Assembly (NCBI GenBank): GCA_017442225.1
Contig: JAFSAR010000020.1
Span: 1 to 64,000, forward strand
Source: Clostridia bacterium
Lineage (GTDB): Bacteria > Bacillota > Clostridia > Oscillospirales > Acutalibacteraceae
DNA length: 64,000 nucleotides
Direction of reading: 5' to 3'
Translations under genes and position numbers: made by a program
The notes under the pieces: generated by a model
Told to the model about the DNA's origin: nothing
The model's input: only the letters and a program-made list of their open reading frames with translations
Database searches by the model: none
Part shown: positions 55,860 to 64,000 of the stretch, piece after piece
How positions within the stretch are numbered: the stretch's first letter is position 1
Layout: each line of letters starts with the position of its first letter

Positions 55860-58800
55860 ATGTTACAGTTTGTTTTAGGTCGCGCGTCAAGTGGCAAAAC
55901 CTATTGGGTAACAGAAAAAATTGCAGGGTGTATTGCGCAGGGTGAAAACCCTGTTCTTTTGGTACCCGAACAGTTTTCGTTTGAAAGCGAAAAAAATGTT
56001 CTTGACCGTGTGGGAGACGGCGCAGCGCAGCGGGTATCTGTTATCAGCTTTACCCGTCTTTGCGACGAGGTAGAGCGTATTGCGGGTGGTGTGTGCGGTG
56101 AAAGCATTACCGATGCGGACCGAGTAATTCTGATGAGCCGTGCGCTAAACTTGTGCCGCGACGACCTTAAACGCTTTAAAAAATACGTATCGTCAAAAAG
56201 CTTTGCCAGCCTTATGATTGACACGGTAGGCGAATTTAAAATGAATTTTATATCGGCAGAGGATCTGCGCTACGCGGCAGACAACGCCGACGATGAGCAG
56301 TTAAAGTTAAAGCTGCTTGATACGGCGCTAATTTACGAAAATTACGATATGATTGTAGCCGAGAAATTTATCGACAACACCGACCGACTGACAAAACTTT
56401 ATTACGCGTTAGAAAATTACAGATATTTTGAAAACAAAACTGTTTTTATAGATTCCTTTAAAGGCTTTTCGGGTCAGCAGTACAAGATACTTGAGAGAAT
56501 TGTGTCTCAGGCGTCATCCGTTACGGTAACGCTTACCGATAACCCTGCCGACACACGTGATTTCGGGCTATTCTCGAATATTAAAAGGGTTAAAAATCGC
56601 ATAGCTTCTATCGCTCGCAAATTTTCCGTGCGTGTGGCGGAGGATATGGTTTTAGACCGTAAAAACTATGCATACGACGACCTAACTGCGCTTGAAGATT
56701 TTATGGCTACGGGCAAGACAGATTTTGACGGTAAGTGCGATAATATTGCCGTTTGCCGCGCCGACAGCGTTTACAGCGAGGCTGATTTCGTTGCGCGTAA
56801 TATCAGGCGGATTGTGCGCGAAAAGGGCGCGAGATATAGCGATTTTGTTATAATTGCGCGTGACACCGCGCCTTATGAGGACGCTTTGGAGGTTGCTTGC
56901 AAAAAGAATAATATCAGCTGTTTTATAGACAGGCGTATGCCGCTTGTCACTCTGCCTACCGCATCGGCGGTATTGGCGGCGGCAAACGTGGCAAAAAGCT
57001 TTTCTACCGAAAACATACTGCGTTTTCATAAATCGGGGCTTGATATATTAAGCCTTGATGAAATCGCGACGCTTGAAAACTATACGTATCTTTGGAACAT
57101 TGACGGCGCACTCTGGAAAAATGAGTGGACAATGGACCCCGACGGCTTTATGGCAGACGGGGAATTATCTGTCGCAAAACGCGAGAGGCTTACAGTTTTA
57201 AATGAACTACGCAAAAAGGCGATAGACCCGCTTGTCACACTTAAAGATAATTTTAAAGGTAACGCGAAAAACATGGCGGGCGCTTTAGTGCGCTTGCTTG
57301 ATGACACAAATGCCGCCGAGCGTTTGAAAAGTCTTTCAAAGCAATACGGCGACACACTTTACCGTGACGCCGTTCGTAAGTCGTGGGACAGCGTTATGAA
57401 AATTTTAAACAGTCTTGCCGTTTGCTTTGGCGAGGCGGAAATCAAGGGCTCTGAATTTTGCGAGGCGTTAAGGTCGGCATTGTCGCTTGAAACGGTTGGC
57501 GTAATACCGCAGATGATGGATGAGGCTATCTTTGGCGCGGCAGACCGCATCAGACCGTCGCGACCAAAATACGCATTTATTATGGGCGCAAACCAAGGGG
57601 TATTTCCGCGCTTAGAGCAAAAAAGCGGACTCTTTTCAAACAGCGAACGCGAAAAGCTTATTTCGTTAGAAATAGACATACCCGACAAAACCTTTTCTTT
57701 GGCGGTGGACGAGGAAAGCTTGCTTTACAGCAACGTGTGCTGCGCGTCCCACGGTGTGTTTATAAGCTATACCGCTACATTTGACGGCGCCACAGCCGCC
57801 GAGCCGTCGGCGTTTGTAGGCGATATACAAGACAACTTTGATTGCGAATATTTTACCGAGCCCTTTGCTTTGCAGGATGATTATTTACCCGAAAGCCGCG
57901 AAGATACTTTCTCGTTGCTTTGCGGCAGTTTGTCGAAAGAAAATAAGGACACAAAAACACTGATAAAAGCGCTTGAAGAGAGCGAATATACAGGTCGTAT
58001 AGACACCGTTTTACAAAGCCGCAGCCGCGTAATACACTCAATCAGCGACGATACGGCAAAGCAATTGTTTGGCGACAGAATCACAATGTCACCCTCCAAA
58101 TTTGATACCTTTAACCGTTGCCGTTTTATGTATTTTTGCCGTTACGGACTGCGCGTAGAGCGTCTTCAGCCTGCCGAGTTTAACGCTATGCAGCGCGGTA
58201 CTGTGGTGCATTACGTTCTGCAAAGGGTGGTAGAGGAGCACGGAAAAAATTTATCGCAATTTGAAAAGTCCGAAATTTCAAATCTAGTAGAAAAATACAC
58301 TAAAGAATATCTTGATATGATTGCGGGCTTTAGTGATATTGAAACCCCGTATCTTAAATATCTGATATCCACCATCAAGCGAACACTCAAATACGTTGTG
58401 GAAAGGCTGGCTCTTGAGTTTGCCCAGAGCGATTTTACGCCCGTAAAATGCGAGCTTAGAATAGGCTATGACGGCGATCTGCCCGAAATCAAGATACCTA
58501 TTGAAAACAGCGGCACATTGGAGCTTATAGGTGTTGTTGACCGACTTGATACCTGGAACGGATATATAAGAATAATCGACTATAAAACGGGCCATAGAGA
58601 TTTTAAGCTTCCAGATATTCTTTTCGGTCAGAATATGCAGATGCTGATATATCTTTATGCCGTCGCCCGCAGCGAGCAGTTTGGAGCCAGGTCGGCTGGT
58701 ATACTGTATATGCCCGCAAGCCGCGACAAAAACGACTCAAAATCGGCGCGTCGTATGAACGGTCTTATCGCCGCTGACGAGGCGTTGATTACGGCTATGG

Positions 58801-59111
58801 ACAAAGAAAATAAAGGCGAATTTGTACCCAAGTTTTCCGAAAAGTCTCCCTCTGACAGTTTTATAAAAGAAGAGGACTTTATTAAGATTTTCGAATTTAT
58901 AGAGAACAAGTTAAAGCGCACGGGCAGCGCGATTTACGGCGGAGACATAGCCGCAGACCCCGTTGACGGGCTCGACAGCGGCGCGTGCAAATACTGCGAA
59001 TACCAAAGTGTTTGCCGTATCGGTGACGAGGCTCACGTTAAGGTGCCAAAGCTTACAAACGCAGAGGTATTGGAAGAAATAGAAAGGCAGGTGACGGGAG
59101 ATGGCGTTTAA
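55860..59111 (+). CDS. addB: ATP-dependent helicase/nuclease subunit B
   Basis: 1083 residues. N-terminal helicase-like domain with Walker-type GRASSGKTYWV (about 7-17), then C-terminal nuclease of RecB type with GVVDRLDTWNGYIRIIDYKTGHRDF (about 890-914, the catalytic DYK). Four Cys for the Fe-S cluster are in FNRCRFMYFCRYG (two are within the nuclease) and CKYCEYQSVC near the C-terminus. AddAB processes double-strand breaks to load RecA. It overlaps addA by 11 bases. Confidence 0.95.
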   Translation: MLQFVLGRASSGKTYWVTEKIAGCIAQGENPVLLVPEQFSFESEKNVLDRVGDGAAQRVSVISFTRLCDEVERIAGGVCGESITDADRVILMSRALNLCRDDLKRFKKYVSSKSFASLMIDTVGEFKMNFISAEDLRYAADNADDEQLKLKLLDTALIYENYDMIVAEKFIDNTDRLTKLYYALENYRYFENKTVFIDSFKGFSGQQYKILERIVSQASSVTVTLTDNPADTRDFGLFSNIKRVKNRIASIARKFSVRVAEDMVLDRKNYAYDDLTALEDFMATGKTDFDGKCDNIAVCRADSVYSEADFVARNIRRIVREKGARYSDFVIIARDTAPYEDALEVACKKNNISCFIDRRMPLVTLPTASAVLAAANVAKSFSTENILRFHKSGLDILSLDEIATLENYTYLWNIDGALWKNEWTMDPDGFMADGELSVAKRERLTVLNELRKKAIDPLVTLKDNFKGNAKNMAGALVRLLDDTNAAERLKSLSKQYGDTLYRDAVRKSWDSVMKILNSLAVCFGEAEIKGSEFCEALRSALSLETVGVIPQMMDEAIFGAADRIRPSRPKYAFIMGANQGVFPRLEQKSGLFSNSEREKLISLEIDIPDKTFSLAVDEESLLYSNVCCASHGVFISYTATFDGATAAEPSAFVGDIQDNFDCEYFTEPFALQDDYLPESREDTFSLLCGSLSKENKDTKTLIKALEESEYTGRIDTVLQSRSRVIHSISDDTAKQLFGDRITMSPSKFDTFNRCRFMYFCRYGLRVERLQPAEFNAMQRGTVVHYVLQRVVEEHGKNLSQFEKSEISNLVEKYTKEYLDMIAGFSDIETPYLKYLISTIKRTLKYVVERLALEFAQSDFTPVKCELRIGYDGDLPEIKIPIENSGTLELIGVVDRLDTWNGYIRIIDYKTGHRDFKLPDILFGQNMQMLIYLYAVARSEQFGARSAGILYMPASRDKNDSKSARRMNGLIAADEALITAMDKENKGEFVPKFSEKSPSDSFIKEEDFIKIFEFIENKLKRTGSAIYGGDIAADPVDGLDSGACKYCEYQSVCRIGDEAHVKVPKLTNAEVLEEIERQVTGDGV

Positions 59112-62100
59112 ACCTACTGCTATGCAGCAAAAAGCAATCGAAACTAAAGGTAATATTCTGGTGTCTGCCGCCGCAGGCTCGGGCAAAACTGCGGTACTGG
59201 TAGAGCGCGTTATAAATATGCTCACCGACAAAACCTCGTCCGTTAGCGCCGACAGGCTGCTTATCGTTACCTTTACAAATGCCGCCGCAGCAGAAATGCG
59301 CAGCCGCATTGAAAAGCGGATTTATGAAGAAATACAAAAAAATCCTGACGATGTATCGATTCAAAGACAAAAGTATTTACTGCAAAATGCAGATATCTGC
59401 ACAATCGACTCTTTCTGTATAAAGCTTGTGCGTGAAAATTTTGAAAAATGCGGTATAGAGCCCGATTTTAAAATAAGCGACGGTTCGCAACAGATTACCA
59501 CCTGCAACACCGTAATGTCAAATCTTATTGCGGAATATCTTGCAGAGCCCACAGATGATTTTAACCGTCTTTTAGAGTTTACGAATTGTGAGTATGACGA
59601 AAAAAATCTCACTGAGCTTGTAAACCGAATATATCTTTACAGTCAGCAGTTGCCTTTTCCGCAAAATTTTATAGAAAAACTATCTCTCCCTTATGAAACA
59701 AAATTCATGTCGGGCAACGCGTGGTATGATATGGCGTTTGAATTAGCAAAAAAACGTATAGATACTGCGCTTTCTTGCGCACAGAAAATGGCAGATACCG
59801 CACCCTACACAAATAAAAACAGTGAAAAGTATATAGCGTATGCCGAAAACGCATTAAAGTTGCTTGATACGCTTAAATCAACCGTCGAGGGTGAGGATTG
59901 GGACGCATTTGCCAAGTCTTTATGGGAAATATCGTTCGACCGCGTTCCGTCAAGCGACAAGGACGACCCTGCTGCTAACACGTTCAAGGACAATCAAAAG
60001 CAGATAAAGGATATAATAAAAGAACTCAGCGAGCTTTTTGGTGAAACACGCGAGGAAATGCAAAACGGACTCAGCAAAAATCTTGACGCTGTAGGACTAC
60101 TTAAAGAAATTATTACCAAGTACAGCGAGCGACTTTTTGACGCCTTTTGTGAGGAAAATTCTTTCACATTTTACAATATGGAGCAGTTGGCGCTGAATTT
60201 GCTCTGCGAGTATAAAGACGGCAATATTGTAATTCGCGACGAGGCGCGTGAATTGTGTGATCGTTACGACGAGGTTCTGGTTGACGAATTTCAGGACGTT
60301 AACGACCTGCAGAATATGTTGTTTTACGTGCTTTCAAACCGCGAAGAAAAGCTTTTTGTGGTGGGTGACGTAAAGCAGAGCATTTACGGCTTCAGAGGTT
60401 CTAATCCCGATAATTTCTTGGATAAAAAGAATAAATACATACCTATTGAAAAGGCGCAGGATATAGATTCTAAAAAGATAATTTTATCCGATAATTTCCG
60501 CTCCCGTCCTGGTGTTTGCGATGCGGTAAACTTTTTCTTTTCGCACCTTCTTGCAGGGCAGTGCGGTGGAATTGTTTACAATGACGAGGAGCGTCTTAAT
60601 GCGGGGGGGAGTTTCCCCGATAGCCGCGCCGCAACAGCCGAGCTTTTGGTAGTGGATAAGTATGACGACGAAAACGACGAGTCTTTGCTCGAAACCGAGG
60701 CTAAAAAAATTGCCGAATACATTGTTTCGGTAATGGGCGAGGGCGAGGTTATAAGTGACGGCGACAAGCTGCGTAATGCTCGATACGACGATTTTGCAAT
60801 ACTGCTTGATAAGGTCAAGGACAAGGCAACTGTAATTGCCGAGCAGTTGTCTGCTTACGGTGTACCCGTGTCTTTAGGTGGCGATTCTTTTTTGGAAAGC
60901 ACCGAGATTTCTACCGTTATATCGCTTTTGCAGGTGATTGATAATCCTAAATGTGACGTCGAATTGCTTGCCACGATGATGTCGCCCGTCTTTGCTTTCA
61001 GCGCTGACGAAATGGCGAAAATCAGAGCAAATCAAAAATACGGGCCGCTTTATTCAGCTGTGGTGGCTTATAGCAAAACGGGGGATAAAAATACGGCTGA
61101 TTTTATAGAAAAGCTGTCAGCTCTTCGTCGCGATGCGGCGGTACTGCCACTGGACAGGCTTATTTCAAAGCTGATTCATTCTTCCGATATACTTAATATG
61201 ATGTCGGCGCTCTCCGGTGGCAAGGTGCGTCGCGCCAATCTTTTTGCGCTTATAAATTATGCCAAAGGGTTCGAATCTCGCGCTGATTCGGGTATTTACG
61301 GATTTATAAGATATATGAAATCTCTGCCCGAAAACAGCTTTAAAAGCGTGGGTGAGGGTCATAAAAACGCGGTCAGGATTATGTCTATGCACAATTCAAA
61401 GGGCTTGCAATTTCCCGTGTGCATAGTGGCGAATTTGTCGTCGCAGATAAATAATGCCGATTCTATAAGCCGCGTGCTGTTTTCAGAAAAAGGCGGTATA
61501 GCCTTTAAGTATTACGATGAGCAAGCGGGCGCGGACATAGAAATGCTCGGTCACGCGGTGCAGGCGGACGCGGCGCAGGTCAAAACTGTGGAAGAAAAAC
61601 TACGTCTTTTGTACGTTGCTATGACCCGCGCAATTGATAGGTTGTGCCTTGTGTGCTCGGCTAAAAATTTAGATAATAAGCTTAAAAAGCTTGCGTCTTC
61701 ACTGCAAGACAACGCGCCGTATATAAGCCGTGAATTCTTGGAAAAAGGTCGCAACATGGGTGATTGGATTTTAAGCTGCGCTCTGCTTCACCCGCAAGGC
61801 GAGACTTTGCGAAAATATGCCGATATTAAGGCGCCGACGGCTCACAGTGATGCCAATTTGAAGATAACCGTTGTAAATGACGAAAACGCTGTTATACCAA
61901 GACCTGAGCAGGAGTTACAGGAAACAAAAGACTGCAACTTTGATTTTGCTAAAAAAATAAAGGCGAACGCCGATTACGTATATCCTTATGAACCGTTGCG
62001 TTATTTACAGGCAAAGGCGTCGGTATCGGACATTGTGCACAGGGCTGAAAACGACCGCTTTGCATTTTGCGAAAAGCCGGCGTTTATGCTCGGCGATAAG

Positions 62101-62607
62101 CTTTCGGGCGCGGCGAGGGGAACTGCAATGCATCACGTTATGCAGTTTATAAACTTTAGCGAAAAGGTTGACGTTGATGCTGAAATCCAAAGATTGCTTG
62201 AATGGAAATTTATAACTGAAAGCGAGGCAAAATCCGCCGACGTTGCGGCTATAGATGTTTTCTTTAAAAGCGACCTGTATCATCGCGTTATAACGTCGGA
62301 CGCCGTTCATCGCGAGATGCGTTTTCTTACCGAAATATCTGCTAAGAGTATTGACAAAACGCTTGATATAGAACTTGACGACGCCAATATCATAGTTCAG
62401 GGCGCGGTTGACCTTTGCTTTGAAGAACATGGTGGTATAGTCGTGCTTGACTTTAAGACCGACAGGGTAGATAATATGTTGGAGCTTGTTGATTGCTACG
62501 GCGAACAGTTAGAGATTTATTCAGCCGCGGCAGAAAAGATTTTTGAAAAGCCCGTTAAGGAAAAAATAATTTATTCTTTTCATTTGGGTAAAAGTATTTC
62601 GTTTTAG
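59101..62607 (+). CDS. addA: ATP-dependent helicase/nuclease subunit A
   Basis: 1168 residues. UvrD-type helicase motifs: Q motif FKPTAMQQKAIE, Walker A VSAAAGSGKTAVLVERVI, Walker B EVLVDEFQDVN, motif III VVGDVKQSIYGFR, motif IV DNFRSRPGV, motif V MSMHNSKGLQFPV and motif VI LLYVAMTRAIDRL. The C-terminal nuclease has VVLDFKTDRV. With AddB it forms the break-processing enzyme; both strands are degraded until a Chi site. The motifs are intact and the frame is complete. Confidence 0.97.
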   Translation: MAFKPTAMQQKAIETKGNILVSAAAGSGKTAVLVERVINMLTDKTSSVSADRLLIVTFTNAAAAEMRSRIEKRIYEEIQKNPDDVSIQRQKYLLQNADICTIDSFCIKLVRENFEKCGIEPDFKISDGSQQITTCNTVMSNLIAEYLAEPTDDFNRLLEFTNCEYDEKNLTELVNRIYLYSQQLPFPQNFIEKLSLPYETKFMSGNAWYDMAFELAKKRIDTALSCAQKMADTAPYTNKNSEKYIAYAENALKLLDTLKSTVEGEDWDAFAKSLWEISFDRVPSSDKDDPAANTFKDNQKQIKDIIKELSELFGETREEMQNGLSKNLDAVGLLKEIITKYSERLFDAFCEENSFTFYNMEQLALNLLCEYKDGNIVIRDEARELCDRYDEVLVDEFQDVNDLQNMLFYVLSNREEKLFVVGDVKQSIYGFRGSNPDNFLDKKNKYIPIEKAQDIDSKKIILSDNFRSRPGVCDAVNFFFSHLLAGQCGGIVYNDEERLNAGGSFPDSRAATAELLVVDKYDDENDESLLETEAKKIAEYIVSVMGEGEVISDGDKLRNARYDDFAILLDKVKDKATVIAEQLSAYGVPVSLGGDSFLESTEISTVISLLQVIDNPKCDVELLATMMSPVFAFSADEMAKIRANQKYGPLYSAVVAYSKTGDKNTADFIEKLSALRRDAAVLPLDRLISKLIHSSDILNMMSALSGGKVRRANLFALINYAKGFESRADSGIYGFIRYMKSLPENSFKSVGEGHKNAVRIMSMHNSKGLQFPVCIVANLSSQINNADSISRVLFSEKGGIAFKYYDEQAGADIEMLGHAVQADAAQVKTVEEKLRLLYVAMTRAIDRLCLVCSAKNLDNKLKKLASSLQDNAPYISREFLEKGRNMGDWILSCALLHPQGETLRKYADIKAPTAHSDANLKITVVNDENAVIPRPEQELQETKDCNFDFAKKIKANADYVYPYEPLRYLQAKASVSDIVHRAENDRFAFCEKPAFMLGDKLSGAARGTAMHHVMQFINFSEKVDVDAEIQRLLEWKFITESEAKSADVAAIDVFFKSDLYHRVITSDAVHREMRFLTEISAKSIDKTLDIELDDANIIVQGAVDLCFEEHGGIVVLDFKTDRVDNMLELVDCYGEQLEIYSAAAEKIFEKPVKEKIIYSFHLGKSISF

Positions 62608-62619
62608 AGAGGCATTATT

Positions 62620-63180
62620 ATGAATTTAGAACTAAAAAAGGGCAGGCCTGATAATATGACGGGCAGATTGCCAAAAGAAATCCGTTGTTATGATTTTTTG
62701 GACAATCTGGGTATAGAGTATTATCACGTAGACCACCGCGATATGCCCGCTGATACTATGGAGGCGTGTGTTGCGGTAGATGAGACTCTTGACTGCAAAA
62801 TATGCAAAAATCTCTTTTTAACCAACCGACAAAAGACCGACTTTTATCTGCTTATGATGCCTGCAGAGAAGCCTTTTAAAACCAAGGATTTAACCTCGCA
62901 GATAAATTCTGCCAGACTTTCTTTTGCAGACGCAGAGGCAATGCTTAAATACCTTGACATAACGCCGGGCGCTGTGAGTGTTTTAGGTCTTATGAATGAC
63001 AAAGAAAATAGTGTTCGATTGCTTGTTGATAAGGATATTTTAAATGATGAATATATCGGCTGTCACCCCTGCGTTAATACCACAAGTATGAAAATTAAAA
63101 CTTCCGATATTTTTGACAAACTGATATCGGCTACCAATCACAGCAAAACGGTTGTAGAATTACCGTGGTATAACGTATAA
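62620..63180 (+). CDS. Prolyl-tRNA deacylase-like protein (YbaK/ProX family)
   Basis: 186 residues of the ProX/YbaK family, which hydrolyses mischarged aminoacyl-tRNA, often alanyl-tRNA-Pro. [36 protein letters not shown] (about 58-93), [27 protein letters not shown] and [18 protein letters not shown] are family features. It follows addA by 12 bases and has a strong terminator after it. I cannot tell the exact mischarged substrate. Confidence 0.88.
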   Translation: MNLELKKGRPDNMTGRLPKEIRCYDFLDNLGIEYYHVDHRDMPADTMEACVAVDETLDCKICKNLFLTNRQKTDFYLLMMPAEKPFKTKDLTSQINSARLSFADAEAMLKYLDITPGAVSVLGLMNDKENSVRLLVDKDILNDEYIGCHPCVNTTSMKIKTSDIFDKLISATNHSKTVVELPWYNV

Positions 63181-63186
63181 TCAAAA

Positions 63187-63216
63187 AACAACAGCAGACT
63201 CTGCTGTTGTTTTTTT
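63187..63216 (+). terminator. Rho-independent terminator
   Basis: AACAACAGCAG pairs with CTGCTGTTGTT over a 3-base loop and runs into Ts. It ends the addBA-proX transcript. Confidence 0.9.
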
Positions 63217-63220
63217 GATA

Positions 63221-63249
63221 TTGACTGAACGGCGAAAAAAAGGTATAAT
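63221..63249 (+). promoter_or_regulatory. Sigma-A promoter of deoC
   Basis: TTGACT (63221-63226), a 17-base spacer and perfect TATAAT (63244-63249), starting 5 bases after the preceding terminator. Confidence 0.8.
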
Positions 63250-63283
63250 AAAATGTAAAAATATAATTAGAAAGGCTGATTTT

Positions 63284-63973
63284 ATGGACGTTAAAAAAAT
63301 ACTATCATACGTTGACCACACTCTTTTGTCGCAAAGCGCGACTTGGGATGAGATTAAGGCTATTCTTGATGATGGAATTAAATACGGCTGCGCTTCTTGC
63401 TGTATTCCCGCATCCTTTGTAAAACAGGCAAAGGAATATGTGGGTGACCGCGTGGCAATCTGCACCGTTATCGGTTTTCCAAACGGATATTCAACCACCG
63501 CTACAAAATGCTTTGAAACCGAAGATGCTATAAAAAACGGCGCAGATGAAATTGATATGGTAATAAATATAGGTTGGCTCAAGGACAAAAAGCACGACCT
63601 TATTCTTGATGAAATAAAGGCTATTAAAGCCGCTTGTCAGGGCAAGATATTAAAGGTAATTATAGAAACCTGTCTGCTTACCGATGATGAAAAGGTTAAA
63701 ATGTGTGAAATCGTATCACGCTCGGGCGCTGATTTTATCAAGACCTCAACAGGTTTTTCTACCGCGGGCGCAACAAAACACGACGTGCAGATTTTTGCAG
63801 ATAACGTTGCATCTCACCTTAAAATCAAGGCGGCAGGGGGTATATCTTCGCTCGAAGATGCAGAGGATTTTATAAACATAGGCGCTACACGCTTGGGAAC
63901 AAGCAGAATAGTAAAAATAGTAAAGGCTTTAGAGAAAGGTGAACAACATGACAAACAAGACACCTCATATTGA
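63284..63973 (+). CDS. deoC: Deoxyribose-phosphate aldolase
   Basis: Cleaves 2-deoxyribose 5-phosphate to glyceraldehyde 3-phosphate and acetaldehyde in deoxynucleoside breakdown. 229 residues with VDHTLLS (about 9-15), VCTVIGFP-like [21 protein letters not shown] (catalytic Asp), [10 protein letters not shown], and the Schiff-base Lys in DFIKTSTGF. The ATG at 63284 follows AAAGG; the upstream extension of the frame crosses the promoter. The stop lies inside the next gene (26-base overlap). Confidence 0.95.
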   Translation: MDVKKILSYVDHTLLSQSATWDEIKAILDDGIKYGCASCCIPASFVKQAKEYVGDRVAICTVIGFPNGYSTTATKCFETEDAIKNGADEIDMVINIGWLKDKKHDLILDEIKAIKAACQGKILKVIIETCLLTDDEKVKMCEIVSRSGADFIKTSTGFSTAGATKHDVQIFADNVASHLKIKAAGGISSLEDAEDFINIGATRLGTSRIVKIVKALEKGEQHDKQDTSY

Positions 63974-64000
63974 TTTAAAAAATGATATCGGTTTTGGCAA
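63948..64000 (+). CDS. deoD: Purine-nucleoside phosphorylase, 5' end only
   Basis: Only 17 codons are in the window: [21 protein letters not shown] followed by an acidic stretch is the start pattern of DeoD-type phosphorylases (TPHIxAxxGxxAxxVLMPGDPLRAK), and a deoC-deoD pair is common in nucleoside-salvage operons. An AAAGGTGA site precedes the ATG. The call is inference from a short fragment plus context. Confidence 0.7.
   Translation, partial: MTNKTPHIDLKNDIGFG

Overview
The window reads as a chromosomal segment of an anaerobic, endospore-forming, rod-shaped Bacillota, most likely a clostridial relative of the Oscillospiraceae/Ruminococcaceae. The grounds are a complete spoIIIAA-AH operon, spoIIP and gpr (sporulation), mreBCD-PBP2 (rod shape), a six-gene Rnf complex (anaerobic ion-pumping ferredoxin:NAD oxidoreductase), ThyX instead of ThyA, AddAB recombination and typical sigma-A promoters. 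The taxonomic placement is inference from gene content and remembered family resemblance; no search was run.

Layout. 1-13.9 kb (minus strand): a tightly packed run polA, an LMW-phosphatase/RimI fusion, tsaD, a lipid kinase, mreB-mreC-mreD-PBP2, minD, an mgsA-like gene, hisS and aspS (cut by the window edge). 13.9-21.0 kb (plus): dusB, yebC, the spoIIIA operon and an Asp23-family gene. 21.0-22.7 kb: an accessory stretch with a decayed IS3-type transposase, a pnuC transporter with a long structured leader, two hairpin-rich repeats and tRNA-Arg(CCG). 22.7-28.7 kb (minus): galE and rnfCDGEAB. 28.9-33.0 kb (plus): zur-znuA-znuC-znuB and dinB. 33.0-37.0 kb (minus): a GntR/ABC-transporter cassette and an OGG1-type glycosylase. 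37.0-40.0 kb (plus): poorly known membrane and cysteine-rich proteins. 40-43.7 kb: spoIIP, an ECF sigma factor with a membrane partner, and gpr. 43.8-45.7 kb: a small AT-rich island with a divergent XRE regulator and five small genes including a JAMM/JAB metalloprotease. 46-64 kb: a PRPP synthetase, thyX-tmk, a DJ-1 protein, mltG, a U32 peptidase, pduL, hemW, a histidine phosphatase, ung, an AbrB protein, UPF0340, addB-addA, a prolyl-tRNA deacylase-like gene, deoC and the start of deoD.

The most interesting points are: (1) the JAMM-protease island with two GTTGTT/AACAAC operator sites, the best candidate for an undescribed system; (2) a TTAA-flanked MITE sitting exactly between the spoIIIAB stop codon and the spoIIIAC ribosome-binding site; (3) arrays of short hairpins joined by a constant spacer, one of them inside the predicted thyX 5' leader; (4) an mgsA-like protein lacking the catalytic Asp and the active-site His; (5) a phosphatase-acetyltransferase fusion; (6) a structured pnuC leader; and (7) a consensus promoter abutting the dusB start codon, predicting a leaderless mRNA. 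Several starts appear to be TTG, chosen from the position of the Shine-Dalgarno sequence.
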